Shown here: positions 46,428 to 56,023 of the stretch, one piece after another
How the letters are laid out: the number at the start of each line of letters is the position of its first letter
How positions within the stretch are numbered: the first letter of the stretch is position 1
NCBI RefSeq assembly: GCF_024699945.1
Contig: NZ_JAJOMY010000001.1
Location: 3,789,001 to 3,853,000, forward strand
Direction of reading: 5' to 3'
DNA length: 64,000 nucleotides
Origin: Phenylobacterium sp. J426
GTDB taxonomy: Bacteria > Pseudomonadota > Alphaproteobacteria > Caulobacterales > Caulobacteraceae
Notes under the pieces: model-generated
Databases searched by the model: none
Told to the model about the DNA's origin: nothing
What the model saw: the letters and a program-made list of their open reading frames with translations, nothing else
Position numbers and translations under genes: made by a program

Positions 46428-47913
46428 CTAGGTGGCGATCAGCCGGGCGAGCTCGCCGGCGTTGGGCAGGGTGTCGAGGGTCCAGACCCGGGCGATCAGC
46501 CTGTCCGCACGGGCCCGCCCGAGCACGGGCTCGAGCAGGCCCCCTGGCCTTGGCTTCGACTTCAGCCTTGGACATGGGGTGCGAGGGGAAGCCCACGACG
46601 TAGGGGATGTAGGTCTCGCGGCGCCGACCGGACGTCTCGGTGACGATCACCCGGGCGCTCTCTGTGCGCGGCTGCCCCGGCCCGGCTTCCTGCGCTGGGT
46701 CATGGACCACGTCGACCTTTTCCATCAACGCCTTGACCGCAGGATCTCCGTGCATGCGCGGCAGCGACTGAGCCGACACGAAGTCGAGGCGGCCGTCGAT
46801 CAGGATGATTGCGCTCAGGTAGCGGAGGTTCAGGGCCGGCATGGCGGCGTCGCGGAAGGCGTCCCAGCGGCCCGGCATCTCGATGCGCACGGCGGCGACC
46901 TTGGTCCGGTCGATCTGCGGCAGGAGCTGCAACAGGCCTTCGACCGCGGGCTGGGTCGGGCCGCCCGTGGGATACTTCTTATAGGCGGTGAGCGGCATCT
47001 CCCACCGCGTTCCCAGGTCCTCGATGAGGTAACGGCGGTTCAGGTCGCCGCCGGCCGCCGAGAACATCCCCTGGTTCAGGAAGCCGGTCGGCTGATCGAG
47101 GTTCTCGCGAACGCCGCGAAAGCCGTGCTCGACCATCAGCGCCGCCTGCAGCCCGGCGCGCGCGCCCATGCCGGCGAAGACGAACGACTTCTCGACGTGC
47201 TCGACGTCCAGCATCCACTGCCAAGAGCCCGACGCCTGTTGCGAGCAATAGGTCAGGACGTCGCCGATGCGCGCCTCTTCGATGCCCATGAGCGAGGCCG
47301 CCGCGGCGGCGACGCCGAACGTTGGGCCCACGCCGTGGTTCGCCATTCCGCTCCGGCTGAGGTTGCGCAGCCCGAGCGCCTTGGGCATGCGGCCCGCCAT
47401 CTCGTAGCCCACGATGACGGCCTTCAGGACCTGCAGGCCGGAGAGCTTCCGCTGTTCGGCGAGCGCGATGGCCGCACTGACGATCGCCGGCCCGGGCTGG
47501 ACCAGCGCCGAGGGGATGAAGTCATTGATCTCGGCGCCATGCGCGGTCATGGCCGAGGCGAACACGGCGTCGATCAGGGCCGCACGCTCGCGGGTGGCGA
47601 GAATGATGACCGCACTCTTCCGCGCGTCACCCGACTGGGCCAGGGCGAAGCGGCGCGCCAGCACTGACGGCTCCAGATCGCGGCACGCCACCGCAGAGGC
47701 CAGGGTGTCGAGGATGTGCCGCCGGCCAAGGTCGAGGGTTTCCTCGTCGATGGCAAGGTCCTGGCTGCCGGCGATGAAGCGGCTGAGCGGGCCGGTGACC
47801 GCGGGTTCCGGCCGCGTGACCGGGGTCGTCTGGGCGACGACAGACGTGCCGGCGAGCGGGGCGGCGACGGCGAAGATCCCGGCGCCAAGCGCCTGTCTGC
47901 GGCTGGCTCGCAT
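46428..47913 (-). CDS. MmgE/PrpD family protein with Tat signal (probable frameshift at 46540-46544)
   Basis: The protein starts MRASRRQALGAGIFAVAAPL, a twin-arginine export signal, which is unusual because MmgE/PrpD enzymes are normally cytoplasmic. The family body is clear: LARRFALAQSGD, FASAMTAHGAEINDFIPSAL, ANHGVGPTFGVAAAAASLMG, KKYPTGGPTQPAVEGLL and VSAQSLPRMHGDPAV. After SKAEVEAKA the frame breaks at five C; the next frame supplies GLLEPVLGRARADRLIARVW and LDTLPNAGELARLIAT, stop 46428. About 495 residues. Known members include 2-methylcitrate dehydratase, cis-aconitate decarboxylase and iminodisuccinate epimerase. It lies two bases after carboxylesterase 3, so it probably handles the acid released by the esterases, by inference. 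Confidence 0.88.
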
Positions 47914-47915
47914 GG

Positions 47916-49520
47916 CTAACCCTCCCTGCTGGCGGTGGCGCGGACGGGCGAGTAGCGCTCCATGAACAGGCGCTCGTTCCGGTATGGATCGTTGGCGAGC
48001 CGCGGCGGCGCGTCGAACTGCATGACCGGCCGGTCCTTCAGGTCGTAGGCCGGCCAGGGTGGGATGCCGGGATGGTTCGGATCCCCTCGGTGCGCGAAGG
48101 CCAGCCAGGCGCCGGCCATGCTGTCGGCCATCACCTGCGTCGCCGGGCTTGGCGGCCCCGTGAAGCGCGAACCGCGCGCCACATTGTCGAACATGAAGGG
48201 CAGGTCCGACGAGTGTTGGGCAAAGCGCCGGCCGCCTTCCACGGGAGAGCGCCAAGTCACCTGGTACATCCAGGTCGGATTGTCCGGTCCGTTCAGCTGC
48301 GCGCGCTTCTCCGCCATGAGCGTGGCGTTGCGGATGTAGGACCGCCAGGAGGTGATCTTGAAGAACATCTCCGGCGCCGAGCCCGAAGGCGTCGAGGCCT
48401 TGAACACCCGGATCGCCTCATCGACGTCGGAGGCCGGCATGGAGGCGGCGAGCCGCCGCCGCAGGCCGGCCTCGTCCATCTCATGGACGCCGGGCGTCGA
48501 GCCGAGTTGGGCGGCAAGCTCGTGCTGCGCCGTGCCGACCACCATCGGGACCTTGGCGGTATGAGCCGGCGCATTCGGGATAAACGGGTGGGCGGTGAAG
48601 GACACGCCGTCGAGGTTCGGCTCGAACCGGTATCCGGCGGCGCCGATCACCTCGCGCTGGGCGGCTGAGAGCTGCTCCTGCGGGACCTGCTGCAGCGCCC
48701 GCGCGTTTCGCGGGTCGATGGAGAGGCGTCGGAGCAGCGCCTCGGTCAACGCCCGCGACTGTTCCTTGGTCTGGACGATGAGGTGCGATCCGGACTGGAC
48801 GACGCCCTTGTGAAAGAGGCCGTTGGCCTCTCTGCCCGCGAAGCAGACGGTCACCTTCCGACCGCCGCCAGACTGGCCGTAGATCATGATGTTGTTGGGA
48901 TCCCCGCCGAACCCCGCGATGTTCTCGCGCACCCATTGCATGGCGCGCACCAGATCGAGGTAGCCGACGTTGCCGGACTGGGCGAATTCGGGTCCGAGGA
49001 AGCCCGAAAGGTCGCAGAAGCCGAACACGTTGAGGCGGCTGTTGATGGTGCAGAGCACGACGTCGCCGCGCTTGACCATGTTGGTTCCGTCGTACAGCGG
49101 GCTGGCGCCCGAACCCGCTTCGAAGCCGCCGCCGTGGAACCACAACATCACGGGCCGTCGGCGCCCGTCGCCCGAACTCGGCGTCCACACGTTGATGCGA
49201 AGGCAGTCCTCGCTCATCGGCTGGGGACCAGCCAGCCCGCCGCGCGCCTGGGGCGTCTGATCGCCGAACTCGAACGCGTCGCGGACGCCGGCGAAGGGCT
49301 CGGGCGGCTTCGGCGGCATGAACCGGCCGGCCCCGGCCGTGGAGGCGCCGTAGCGCATGCCCTTGAAGACCTGGACCCCGTCGATCACCTGGCCGCGGTA
49401 GCGTCCGTGGGCCGTCTCAACGACCGGACCCGCGGCACCCTGCGCCCGCGCCGCTCCGGCCGCCAGCATCGCCGCCGCCGCGCCGAGCACGGCGCGCCGG
49501 GGCATTCCCCTCTCCAGCAT
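47916..49520 (-). CDS. Exported type-B carboxylesterase 3
   Basis: The 534-residue enzyme begins MLERGMPRRAVLGAAAAMLA, a Tat-like signal. It shows FKGMRYGASTAGAGRFMPPK, SEDCLRINVWTP, the oxyanion GGGF in VMLWFHGGGFEAGS, the nucleophile in MIYGQSGGGRKVTV and a catalytic His candidate in FAQHSSDLPFMFD. It differs clearly from the other two esterases (longer, different lid and Tat rather than Sec signal), so the three are not recent tandem copies. It is first in the operon esterase 3 / PrpD / esterase 2, with two bases to PrpD. The 770-base region upstream must hold the operon promoter. Confidence 0.93.
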   Translation of the reverse strand: MLERGMPRRAVLGAAAAMLAAGAARAQGAAGPVVETAHGRYRGQVIDGVQVFKGMRYGASTAGAGRFMPPKPPEPFAGVRDAFEFGDQTPQARGGLAGPQPMSEDCLRINVWTPSSGDGRRRPVMLWFHGGGFEAGSGASPLYDGTNMVKRGDVVLCTINSRLNVFGFCDLSGFLGPEFAQSGNVGYLDLVRAMQWVRENIAGFGGDPNNIMIYGQSGGGRKVTVCFAGREANGLFHKGVVQSGSHLIVQTKEQSRALTEALLRRLSIDPRNARALQQVPQEQLSAAQREVIGAAGYRFEPNLDGVSFTAHPFIPNAPAHTAKVPMVVGTAQHELAAQLGSTPGVHEMDEAGLRRRLAASMPASDVDEAIRVFKASTPSGSAPEMFFKITSWRSYIRNATLMAEKRAQLNGPDNPTWMYQVTWRSPVEGGRRFAQHSSDLPFMFDNVARGSRFTGPPSPATQVMADSMAGAWLAFAHRGDPNHPGIPPWPAYDLKDRPVMQFDAPPRLANDPYRNERLFMERYSPVRATASREG

Positions 49521-49984
49521 TTCCTCGCTCCGCCTTCACCGCTGCATGGCGGTGTCATCCGGGATCATTTGCCGTTTGCTCGTACCGTATATTCGAAGAT
49601 CTGCAAAGGTGAGGCAGGCGATTGTTCCGGTCTAGGGCCGCCTTAGCCATCTCATTGGACTGCCGATCCGGGCCGCACGGTCGCTGCCTGAGGGCTTGCG
49701 ACTGCACGACCATCTCCGCCCGGTCCTGGGGCCGGTCACCGCCCTGCCCCCTGCAGGCGCCCAAGTCCGGCCTGGCGAACTCGCGACGGTTCGCCCGCAG
49801 CTTCACACCGGCATGACGGCGGAGGCGGCTGGGGCCAGTACGCGCGAGCCCCGCCACAGAGGTCCTCGGGCGGCAGACGCATACCCTGCAGCGCCTCTCC
49901 GGTGGGGGGCCGCGCAAAGCCGGGCCTGAAAGGTGGGGTGAACCTGGCGTCCCCAGGCCGCCAGCATAGGGCTGGGCCAACGCC
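49521..49984. other. Region upstream of the esterase operon
   Basis: No credible gene. The part nearest the esterase (49550-49625) has raised AT content (TTTGCCGTTTGCTCGTACCG and following), a likely promoter area for the minus-strand operon. I could not find a convincing palindrome for the TetR protein. Confidence 0.35.
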
Positions 49985-50095
49985 GTCCGTAAGCGACACG
50001 GCGCCCAACCGGTTGAAGGCGTTCATGGCCGCACTTGAGATCGTCAGGTCCACCAGGTCTCTCGGTTCGGACGCCTCCGACACCGCGGCCTAGGC
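49985..50095 (-). pseudogene. Possible remnant of a carboxymuconolactone decarboxylase-family gene
   Basis: The minus strand reads SEASEPRDLVDLTISSAAMN followed by AFNRLGAVSL. This resembles the last helix of AhpD/carboxymuconolactone decarboxylase proteins (x-E-x-V-D-L-T-x-x-I-A-x-N-A-x-N-R-L). Only about 35 codons match, there is no start, and the downstream sequence is unrelated. Confidence 0.35.
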
Positions 50096-50290
50096 TCCGT
50101 CTGATGCTGGCGCAAAGCTGCCAGCACCTGGGATCTTCCGATGGGACTTGCGGACAGCAAACGAACCGCCGCAGCGGCGCCGAGGAGCACGATCAGCAAT
50201 GCCCCGAGCTCCTACTAAGGCCACGCCGCGAGCTTTCGAATGCGCTGAGGCGCAGGCCGTGACACGCTGGAATAGGCCAGGGAGAGAGAC

Positions 50291-51226
50291 ATGGTTGGGA
50301 ACCTGATCGGAGGCATGATCGCGGCCGCGTGCGCGACTGGCGCGGCGCTGGCGCAGGACACTTGGCATCCATCGAAGTACGGCGCGGCCGACACCCTGGG
50401 CGCGGTCAACAACCTTTCACCCGAAGGCGTGAAGCGGGCTGCCGCCCTAGTGAGGACCGGAAAGGTCTATGCCTTGGGCATCCCCACCGGGCCCGACGCA
50501 CCGGTGTACGGCGAGCGCAAGTACAACGCCGAGGCGCTCTGGACTCCGCCCGCCGGCCAGCCGCCGCTGGGCGAGAATAAGGTCACCGCGTTCGACGAGA
50601 AGGTCACCACCAGCATGGGCATCGGCACCCAGATGGACGGGCTGGCGCACCTGGGCATCGACCGTCGCCACTATAACGGCCTCACGGCCGATGACCTGGC
50701 GAAGGAGAACTTCAAGCAGCTGGACATCGCGGCCATTCCGCCGATCGTCACCCGTGGTGTGCTGATCGACATGAGGAAGCACTTCGGCAAGCCGTTAGCA
50801 GCCGGTCACGCCTTCACGAAGGGCGACATCCAAGCGGCGCTGAAGGCCCGGAAGCTCACCGTCGGCAAAGGCGACGTGGTGCTGCTTCACACAGGCTGGA
50901 TGGCCGACAAGCTCGCGAGTGACAAGAAAACCTTCCAGGAATCCGAGCCAGGCCTGGGCCTGGAGGCGGCGATCTGGCTCGCCGACCAGGGCGTTGTGGC
51001 CATCGGCGCCGACACCATCGCGCTGGAAGCCATACCGTTCGAGAACCCCAACCGCCCCTTCGTGGTCCATCAGACCCTGCTGGCGAAGAAGGGCGTGTAC
51101 ATACTGGAGAACATCAATGTCGGTCCGCTTGCCGCCGACGGCGTCACCGAGTTCCTGTTCGTGCTGGGCCAGCCGCGCTTCCAAGGGACGGTCCAGGTGG
51201 TGATCAACCCGGTCGCGATCCGCTAG
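50291..51226 (+). CDS. Secreted cyclase-family (kynurenine formamidase-like) hydrolase
   Basis: The 311-residue protein starts at ATG 50291 behind GGAGAGAGAC, with a signal peptide (LIGGMIAAACATGAALAQ). The cyclase fold is seen in DTLGAVNNLSPEGVKRAAAL and the metal-site region SMGIGTQMDGLAHLGIDRRH, then KGDVVLLHTGWMAD and GVVAIGADTIALEAI. The canonical H-x-G-T-H-x-D-x-x-x-H is altered: the first two His are replaced by Gly-containing IG and Gln, while Asp and the last His remain, as in some annotated cyclase relatives. It could hydrolyse or cyclise an amide, ester or lactone. It follows the esterase cluster and may belong to the same pathway. Confidence 0.85.
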   Translation: MVGNLIGGMIAAACATGAALAQDTWHPSKYGAADTLGAVNNLSPEGVKRAAALVRTGKVYALGIPTGPDAPVYGERKYNAEALWTPPAGQPPLGENKVTAFDEKVTTSMGIGTQMDGLAHLGIDRRHYNGLTADDLAKENFKQLDIAAIPPIVTRGVLIDMRKHFGKPLAAGHAFTKGDIQAALKARKLTVGKGDVVLLHTGWMADKLASDKKTFQESEPGLGLEAAIWLADQGVVAIGADTIALEAIPFENPNRPFVVHQTLLAKKGVYILENINVGPLAADGVTEFLFVLGQPRFQGTVQVVINPVAIR

Positions 51227-51673
51227 TGGACAAGAGCTCATCGAGCAGCGCGGACCCGCCCGCGAGGTATCGGTCTCTCGGCGACGGCGCTCTTGGGAGA
51301 AAGGGACGCCCGTGATCGCGCCGAATCGGCGGTGGCGTTCGGCCTCTGAGCAGACGTCCAGACGGCCCGGCGCGGGCATGTCTGGTTCAGGGACCGGAGC
51401 TGTTTGACGTCTCCCCTGACGCCGCCCCCGCACCCTGACGGCCGCTGGCGCCGCCCTTGGAGAGGCGAAATTGCGCCAGCAGCTTGCTCAGGACGAGGAG
51501 CCGAGGCCAGGCGACGAAGACCGGCAAAGACCGGGGTGCTCGGGAGCGCAGGCCCTGGGCCCGGACCCGCGTAGAGAACGCCTGCTCAGGTACGACGTCC
51601 TGATCCCCGGGGGCTGTCGGGGTCAGGGCGCGTAGCCGCCAACCAGACGCGGCGCGCGTTCGCGGCGGCTGGT
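51227..51673. other. Intergenic region without convincing gene
   Basis: About 450 bases. A minus-strand open stretch near 51610-51410 reads PVFVAWPRLLVLSKLLAQFR, but it has no start codon with a ribosome site and I do not call it. No repeats or RNA genes seen. Confidence 0.35.
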
Positions 51674-52123
51674 TCAGTGCATCTGGTGCTTGAGCCGGCT
51701 GACTTCATCGTGATCGGCCTTGATGGCGTTGTAGGCCTCCTGGACCAAGGCGCGGGCGCTCGGGGGAAGATCGTCGTCGCGCAGGGCCTGCTCGTACTTG
51801 GCCTTGATGACGTCCTCTCCGCGCTCGACCTCGTCCACGACCGCCTTGTCGCTACCGCCCGTGACCGCGTTCTTCAGCTCTACGAACTTGTTGTGGGCCT
51901 TGCCGGCGAATGACTGATCCGTCTCAGGCTCCTCGCCGAAGGCGCGAACCTCGTCCTGCAACCGACGCACGAGACCTTGCCGCTGAGCGGCGCGCTCGGC
52001 GAACAGCGTCTTGCAGTCGCTCCGATCCACGTTCTCCGCGGCGTCGCGGTAGCCGTTGGCGCTGTCGAGGGTGGTTTCGATGAGGCTGTTGAGAACGTTC
52101 GCCGCAGGGTTTTGCGATGGCAT
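51674..52123 (-). CDS. PA2169/DUF2383 family four-helix protein
   Basis: The 149-residue protein starts MPSQNPAANVLNSLIETTLD and contains SANGYRDAAENV, the DUF2383 signature, then ERAAQRQGLVRRLQDEVRA and ALVQEAYNAIKADHDEVSRL. It is all-helical, predicted as a ferritin-like four-helix bundle. Family members are induced under stress or stationary phase in several bacteria; the biochemical function is unknown. Ribosome site GGAGGTCCC precedes ATG 52123. A longer frame to 52354 adds only Arg-rich sequence. Confidence 0.9.
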   Translation of the reverse strand: MPSQNPAANVLNSLIETTLDSANGYRDAAENVDRSDCKTLFAERAAQRQGLVRRLQDEVRAFGEEPETDQSFAGKAHNKFVELKNAVTGGSDKAVVDEVERGEDVIKAKYEQALRDDDLPPSARALVQEAYNAIKADHDEVSRLKHQMH

Positions 52124-52223
52124 GGGACCTCCGTTGCATCTGTGATGGCGCCGGCGCCCGCGGGCGGCACCCCGCGGGGGCTCCGCCCTGCCGGCCAGCG
52201 ACCTCGCAACCGCCCGAGGGGGG

Positions 52224-52874
52224 CTATCGTTCCGCGCTTTCCGACTCTGCACGGCCTGTCCCGCGGTCATCGCCAGCGCGGGTGCAGAGCTCAGCGGGCG
52301 CCGGCGCGGGGTCGGAACCCGCCGCCCGCAGGTAGAGCATCGGGCGCGCGACATCGATGACGGCGCGGTGCTCGCGCATGACGTCCTGGCCGAGGATGCC
52401 GTGGATCGGCTGCCGGGAGAGTCGGCCGAGGACGTTCTCCACCTGAGAGAGGTCCGCGATCATGACATGTGACTGGCGGATCTCCTGGTCGTCGACCCGG
52501 AGGCTCTCGACCGAGGCCCGCGACGCCTGCAGCGTGCCGCCAAGTCCGGCCGCAGTCCCGAACACGCCGCGCTGGGGCACAAGCCCGAACGTCTCGGCGT
52601 GGCCCCGATGTATCACCGTCGCGTTCGCGCCGGTGTCGAGGAGGAAGGTCGCTCGCTTCCCGTTCACCTGGCCCTCCACGAGCTGGTGTCCGGTGACCAG
52701 GCGTTGCAGCGGCGTCGCGCTGAACCCGAGCAGGCAAAGGGCGTGGTCGACTGTCCCCGACTGTTCCGGACGGTAATCGACCTGATCGCCGGAACCGGCC
52801 GGCGGCGCGAAGCCGTCGCAGCCGGCCAGGCCGATCGCCCCCGCCACGAGGGCCGCAATCGAGACGGGGTTCAT
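52224..52874 (-). CDS. Retropepsin-like aspartic protease lipoprotein
   Basis: The 216-residue protein has a lipoprotein signal with lipobox (LVAGAIGLAGC, Cys about residue 19). A retropepsin-like domain carries the catalytic D-T-G-A in RATFLLDTGANATVIHRGHA and a flap-like GVFGTAAGLGGTLQASRA, then PIHGILGQDVMREHRAVIDV. Single-domain bacterial retropepsin-like proteases of this kind dimerise to form the active site. It would act at the periplasmic face of a membrane. The C-terminal 25 residues are low complexity. It stands alone between the DUF2383 gene and the divergent glycine-zipper gene. Confidence 0.85.
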   Translation of the reverse strand: MNPVSIAALVAGAIGLAGCDGFAPPAGSGDQVDYRPEQSGTVDHALCLLGFSATPLQRLVTGHQLVEGQVNGKRATFLLDTGANATVIHRGHAETFGLVPQRGVFGTAAGLGGTLQASRASVESLRVDDQEIRQSHVMIADLSQVENVLGRLSRQPIHGILGQDVMREHRAVIDVARPMLYLRAAGSDPAPAPAELCTRAGDDRGTGRAESESAER

Positions 52875-53057
52875 GCGAAGGCAATCCGATGCGGAGACGC
52901 CGGTTCCATCGCCGCTCGAGCGTGAGGCGCTTTCTCTTCATAGGCTGATGGTCGCGACCTCCCGGCCGGAGGGCCGGGGGCCAGTGAGGATCAGTTCGCC
53001 AGAACCTGTCGGCTCCCTCGGGGTTCTCCTGCGGGACAACCCAAGAGAGTGGAGAGG

Positions 53058-53369
53058 ATGATGCACCAGATGGCGACCTTTGCGGCCCTTGCGGCGGGCG
53101 GCCTCGTCCTGGCGTCTTGCGGCACGACGATGACCGAGCGCGCCGCGACCGGCGGCCTGGCGGGCGCGGCCGTTGGCGCGGCGGTGGACAGCTCCGTGAC
53201 CGGCGCGATCGTCGGCGGCGCGGCAGGCGCAGCGCTGGGCGCGGCCACGACGCCCCGCGACGGGGATGCGAACCGGCGCCAGTACTACGACGAGCGCGCC
53301 GGCCGGTACTACTTCTATGACGCGCGGAACGGCCGCTACTACTGGGAAGATGGTCGGCCGCGCTACTGA
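53058..53369 (+). CDS. Glycine-zipper lipoprotein with Tyr-rich tail
   Basis: Starting at ATG 53058 (behind GTGGAGAGG) the roughly 103-residue protein has a lipobox (ALAAGGLVLASC), a glycine-zipper segment (GGLAGAAVGAAVDSSVTGAI and VGGAAGAALGAAT) and an Arg/Tyr-rich C-terminus with three repeated Y-Y turns (QYYDERAGRYYFYDARNGRY). Proteins of this type are outer-membrane or periplasmic and often of unknown role. GTG 53049 or ATG 53061 are alternative starts. Confidence 0.8.
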   Translation: MMHQMATFAALAAGGLVLASCGTTMTERAATGGLAGAAVGAAVDSSVTGAIVGGAAGAALGAATTPRDGDANRRQYYDERAGRYYFYDARNGRYYWEDGRPRY

Positions 53370-53538
53370 TCGGAAATAGCCGCCGGCCCGGCGCGGGGCG
53401 GGGCCCCTCGCCGCCTCATCTGCCGGCCGATGCGCCTGGCTGCGCACCGCGACACGACGGCGAGCCAGGACCTTGGCCGTCGCTCGGCATCTTCGCCGCC
53501 GGTCGGGCGTTCACGTCCTAGGGACGGGAGGTTCTTGC

Positions 53539-55959
53539 ATGGCGGAGACGTCCATTCCGCGAGTGCGGCGGTTCGTCGTGCTCGCCATCGCTGTCATCGT
53601 CGCTTTGCTGGGCGCCCTTCTCGCCGCCGGCGGCCTATCTCCTCGTGCTCGGGGGCTCGGCCTACTACGTGCTGGCGGGCCTCGGCCTGCTCGCCTCCGG
53701 CGTTCTGCTGATGCGGCGGCGGCTGCTCGGCGTCTGGCTCTACGTCGCCGTCTACATCCTCACCCTCGCCTGGGCGGCATGGGAGGTCGGCCTCGACGGC
53801 TGGGGCCTCGTCCCCTGGGTCGTGGCGCCGGGCGTCCTTCTCGTCGCCCTGGCGTTCTGCGTCCCGGCGCTGCGGAGCGGCGGCCGGGCGCGCGTGGCGC
53901 CGCTGGCCGCCGGCGGCGTCTTCATCGCCTCGCTCGCTCTTCTTGGGCTCCTCATCACCGCGCAGGGCGCGCCCGTAGGACCGGGCGCGCGCGAGGTCTC
54001 CCGACCCCTGACCGGCGCCGGCGAGCCCGCCGCGGATTGGCCGGCCTACGGCGGGGGCTATGACGCCCGCCGCTTCTCGACGCTCGCCCAGATCACGCCG
54101 GAGAACGTTGCGCGACTGGAACGCGTATGGACCTACCGCACCCGCGATCTGCCGAGCGATGCGGCCGAGGGGAAGTACGCCGCCGAGACCACGCCGCTGA
54201 AGGTGGGCGACAGCCTCTACCTCTGCTCGGCGAAGAATGTCCTCATCGCCCTGGACGCGGCGAACGGCCGAGAGCGCTGGCGTTACGACCCCAAGGTGCC
54301 GGACGACGCAATCCCCTACAGCGCCTCGTGCCGGGGGGTCAGCTACTACCGCGCCCCCGCCCTCGACTGGAGCGCCGCCTGCGCCGCCCGCATCATCCAA
54401 GGGACCCTCGACGCACGGCTGATCGCCGTCGACGCCCGAACCGGCCAGCCTTGCCCCGACTTCGGGACAAACGGTCAGGTGAGCCTTCTGACAGGCATCG
54501 GGCGCACCACGCCCGGCTACGTGGCCGTGACCTCGCCGCCGACGATCGTCCGCGGCGTGGCGGTCATCGGTCATCAGGTGCTGGACGGACAACGTCGCGA
54601 CGCGCCGTCCGGCGTGGTCCGGGGGTACGACGCCGTCACGGGCGAGTTGCTGTGGGCCTGGGACCTCGCCCGCCCGGACCGGAAGGGCCTCCCGCCAGAG
54701 GGCGAGAGCTACACGCGCGGAACGCCCAACATGTGGACCATCGCCTCCGGCGACGAAGCGCTCGGTCTCGTCTACCTGCCGATGGGCAATTCCGCGGTCG
54801 ACTACTACGGCGGGACCCGCAGCGCCGCCGAGAATGCGTACGCCACCTCGCTGGTGGCCCTCGACGTCACCACGGGCTCCGTCGCGTGGCGGTTCCAGAC
54901 CGTCCGCTACGACGTCTGGGATTATGATCTCGGCTCCCAGGCGACGCTGGTCGATTTCCCGACGGCGGCTGGGGTCACGCCAGCCCTGGTGCTGCCGAGC
55001 AAGCAGGGCGACATCTACATCCTGGACCGCCGGACCGGACGTCCGCTGACGCCGGTCGAGGAGCGTCCTGTCCCGCGCGGGGGCGTCGAGCCGCAGCGCC
55101 TGTCGCCGACGCAACCGTTCTCGAGGTTCCACACCCTCCGCCAGCCCGACCTGACGGAACGGGACATGTGGGGCATGTCTCCCCTCGATCAGCTCTGGTG
55201 CCGCATCCAGTTCCGGCGCGCGGCCTATGAGGGGATCTACACGCCGCCGACCCTGGACCGCCGCTGGATCCAGTATCCGGGCTACAACGGCGGATCCGAC
55301 TGGGGAGGCGTGGCGGTCGACCCCAGCCGCGGGATCATCGTGGCCAACTACAACGACACCCCGAACTACAACCGGCTCATCACCCGCCAGGAGGCGGAGA
55401 AGCGGAAGCTCCAGCCCCTGGACGTGCCCGGCGCCGAGGGCGGCGAGGCCAGCTCGAGCGTTCCGCAGGCAGGCGTCCCCTACGCCATCGACCTGAACGC
55501 CGGCTGGCGCGTGCCTTTCACCAAGCTGCTCTGCAAGCGGCCGCCCTATGGCGGGATCCGTGCGATCGAGCTGGCCACCGGCCGCACCCTTTGGGACCGG
55601 CCGCTCGGCACAGCGCGCAAGAACGGGCCTTTCGGCCTGCCGAGCTGGTTGCCCCTGGCGATCGGCACGCCGAACAACGGGGGGCGGTGGTCACCGCCTC
55701 GGGGCTGACCTTCATCGCCGCGGCGACGGACGATCTCATCCGCGCGATCGACACCCGCACCGGTCGGACGCTTTGGCAGGCCCCGCTTCCCGCGGGCGGC
55801 CAGGCCAACCCCATGACCTATGAGATCGAGGGTCGTCAGTTCCTCGTCATCATGGCGGGCGGCCACCATTTCATGGAGACGCCCATCGGCGATCATGTCG
55901 TTGCTTTCGCCCTGCCCGATAAGGTGAGCGGCGGGGGAAACACGAGCCGAACGCAGTAG
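53539..55959 (+). CDS. gcd: Membrane-bound PQQ-dependent glucose dehydrogenase family protein (two probable frameshifts)
   Basis: ATG 53539 opens MAETSIPRVRRFVVLAIAVI; after a frame change near 53630 the frame gives four further membrane segments (YYVLAGLGLLASGVLLMRRR; LYVAVYILTLAWAAWEV; WVVAPGVLLVALAFCVPAL; GVFIASLALLGLLITA). The periplasmic beta-propeller follows: DWPAYGGGYDARRFSTLAQI, YAAETTPLKVGDSLYLCSAK, IDLNAGWRVPFTKLLCKRPP and tryptophan-docking W-R/W-D repeats. A second break at six G (55679-55684) is followed by VVTASGLTFIAAATDDLIRA and GRQFLVIMAGGHHFMETPIG, which is the typical C-terminal end. About 806 residues, normal for quinoprotein GDH. It oxidises glucose or another sugar at the periplasmic face and passes electrons to ubiquinone; PQQ genes are not in this window. 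Confidence 0.92.
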
Positions 55960-56023
55960 CGCCGGCCATCGAAGCTGAAGGTTCGAACCGCAAGGCGGAC
56001 GTCGTGTCAGCGATCGGCCTAGC

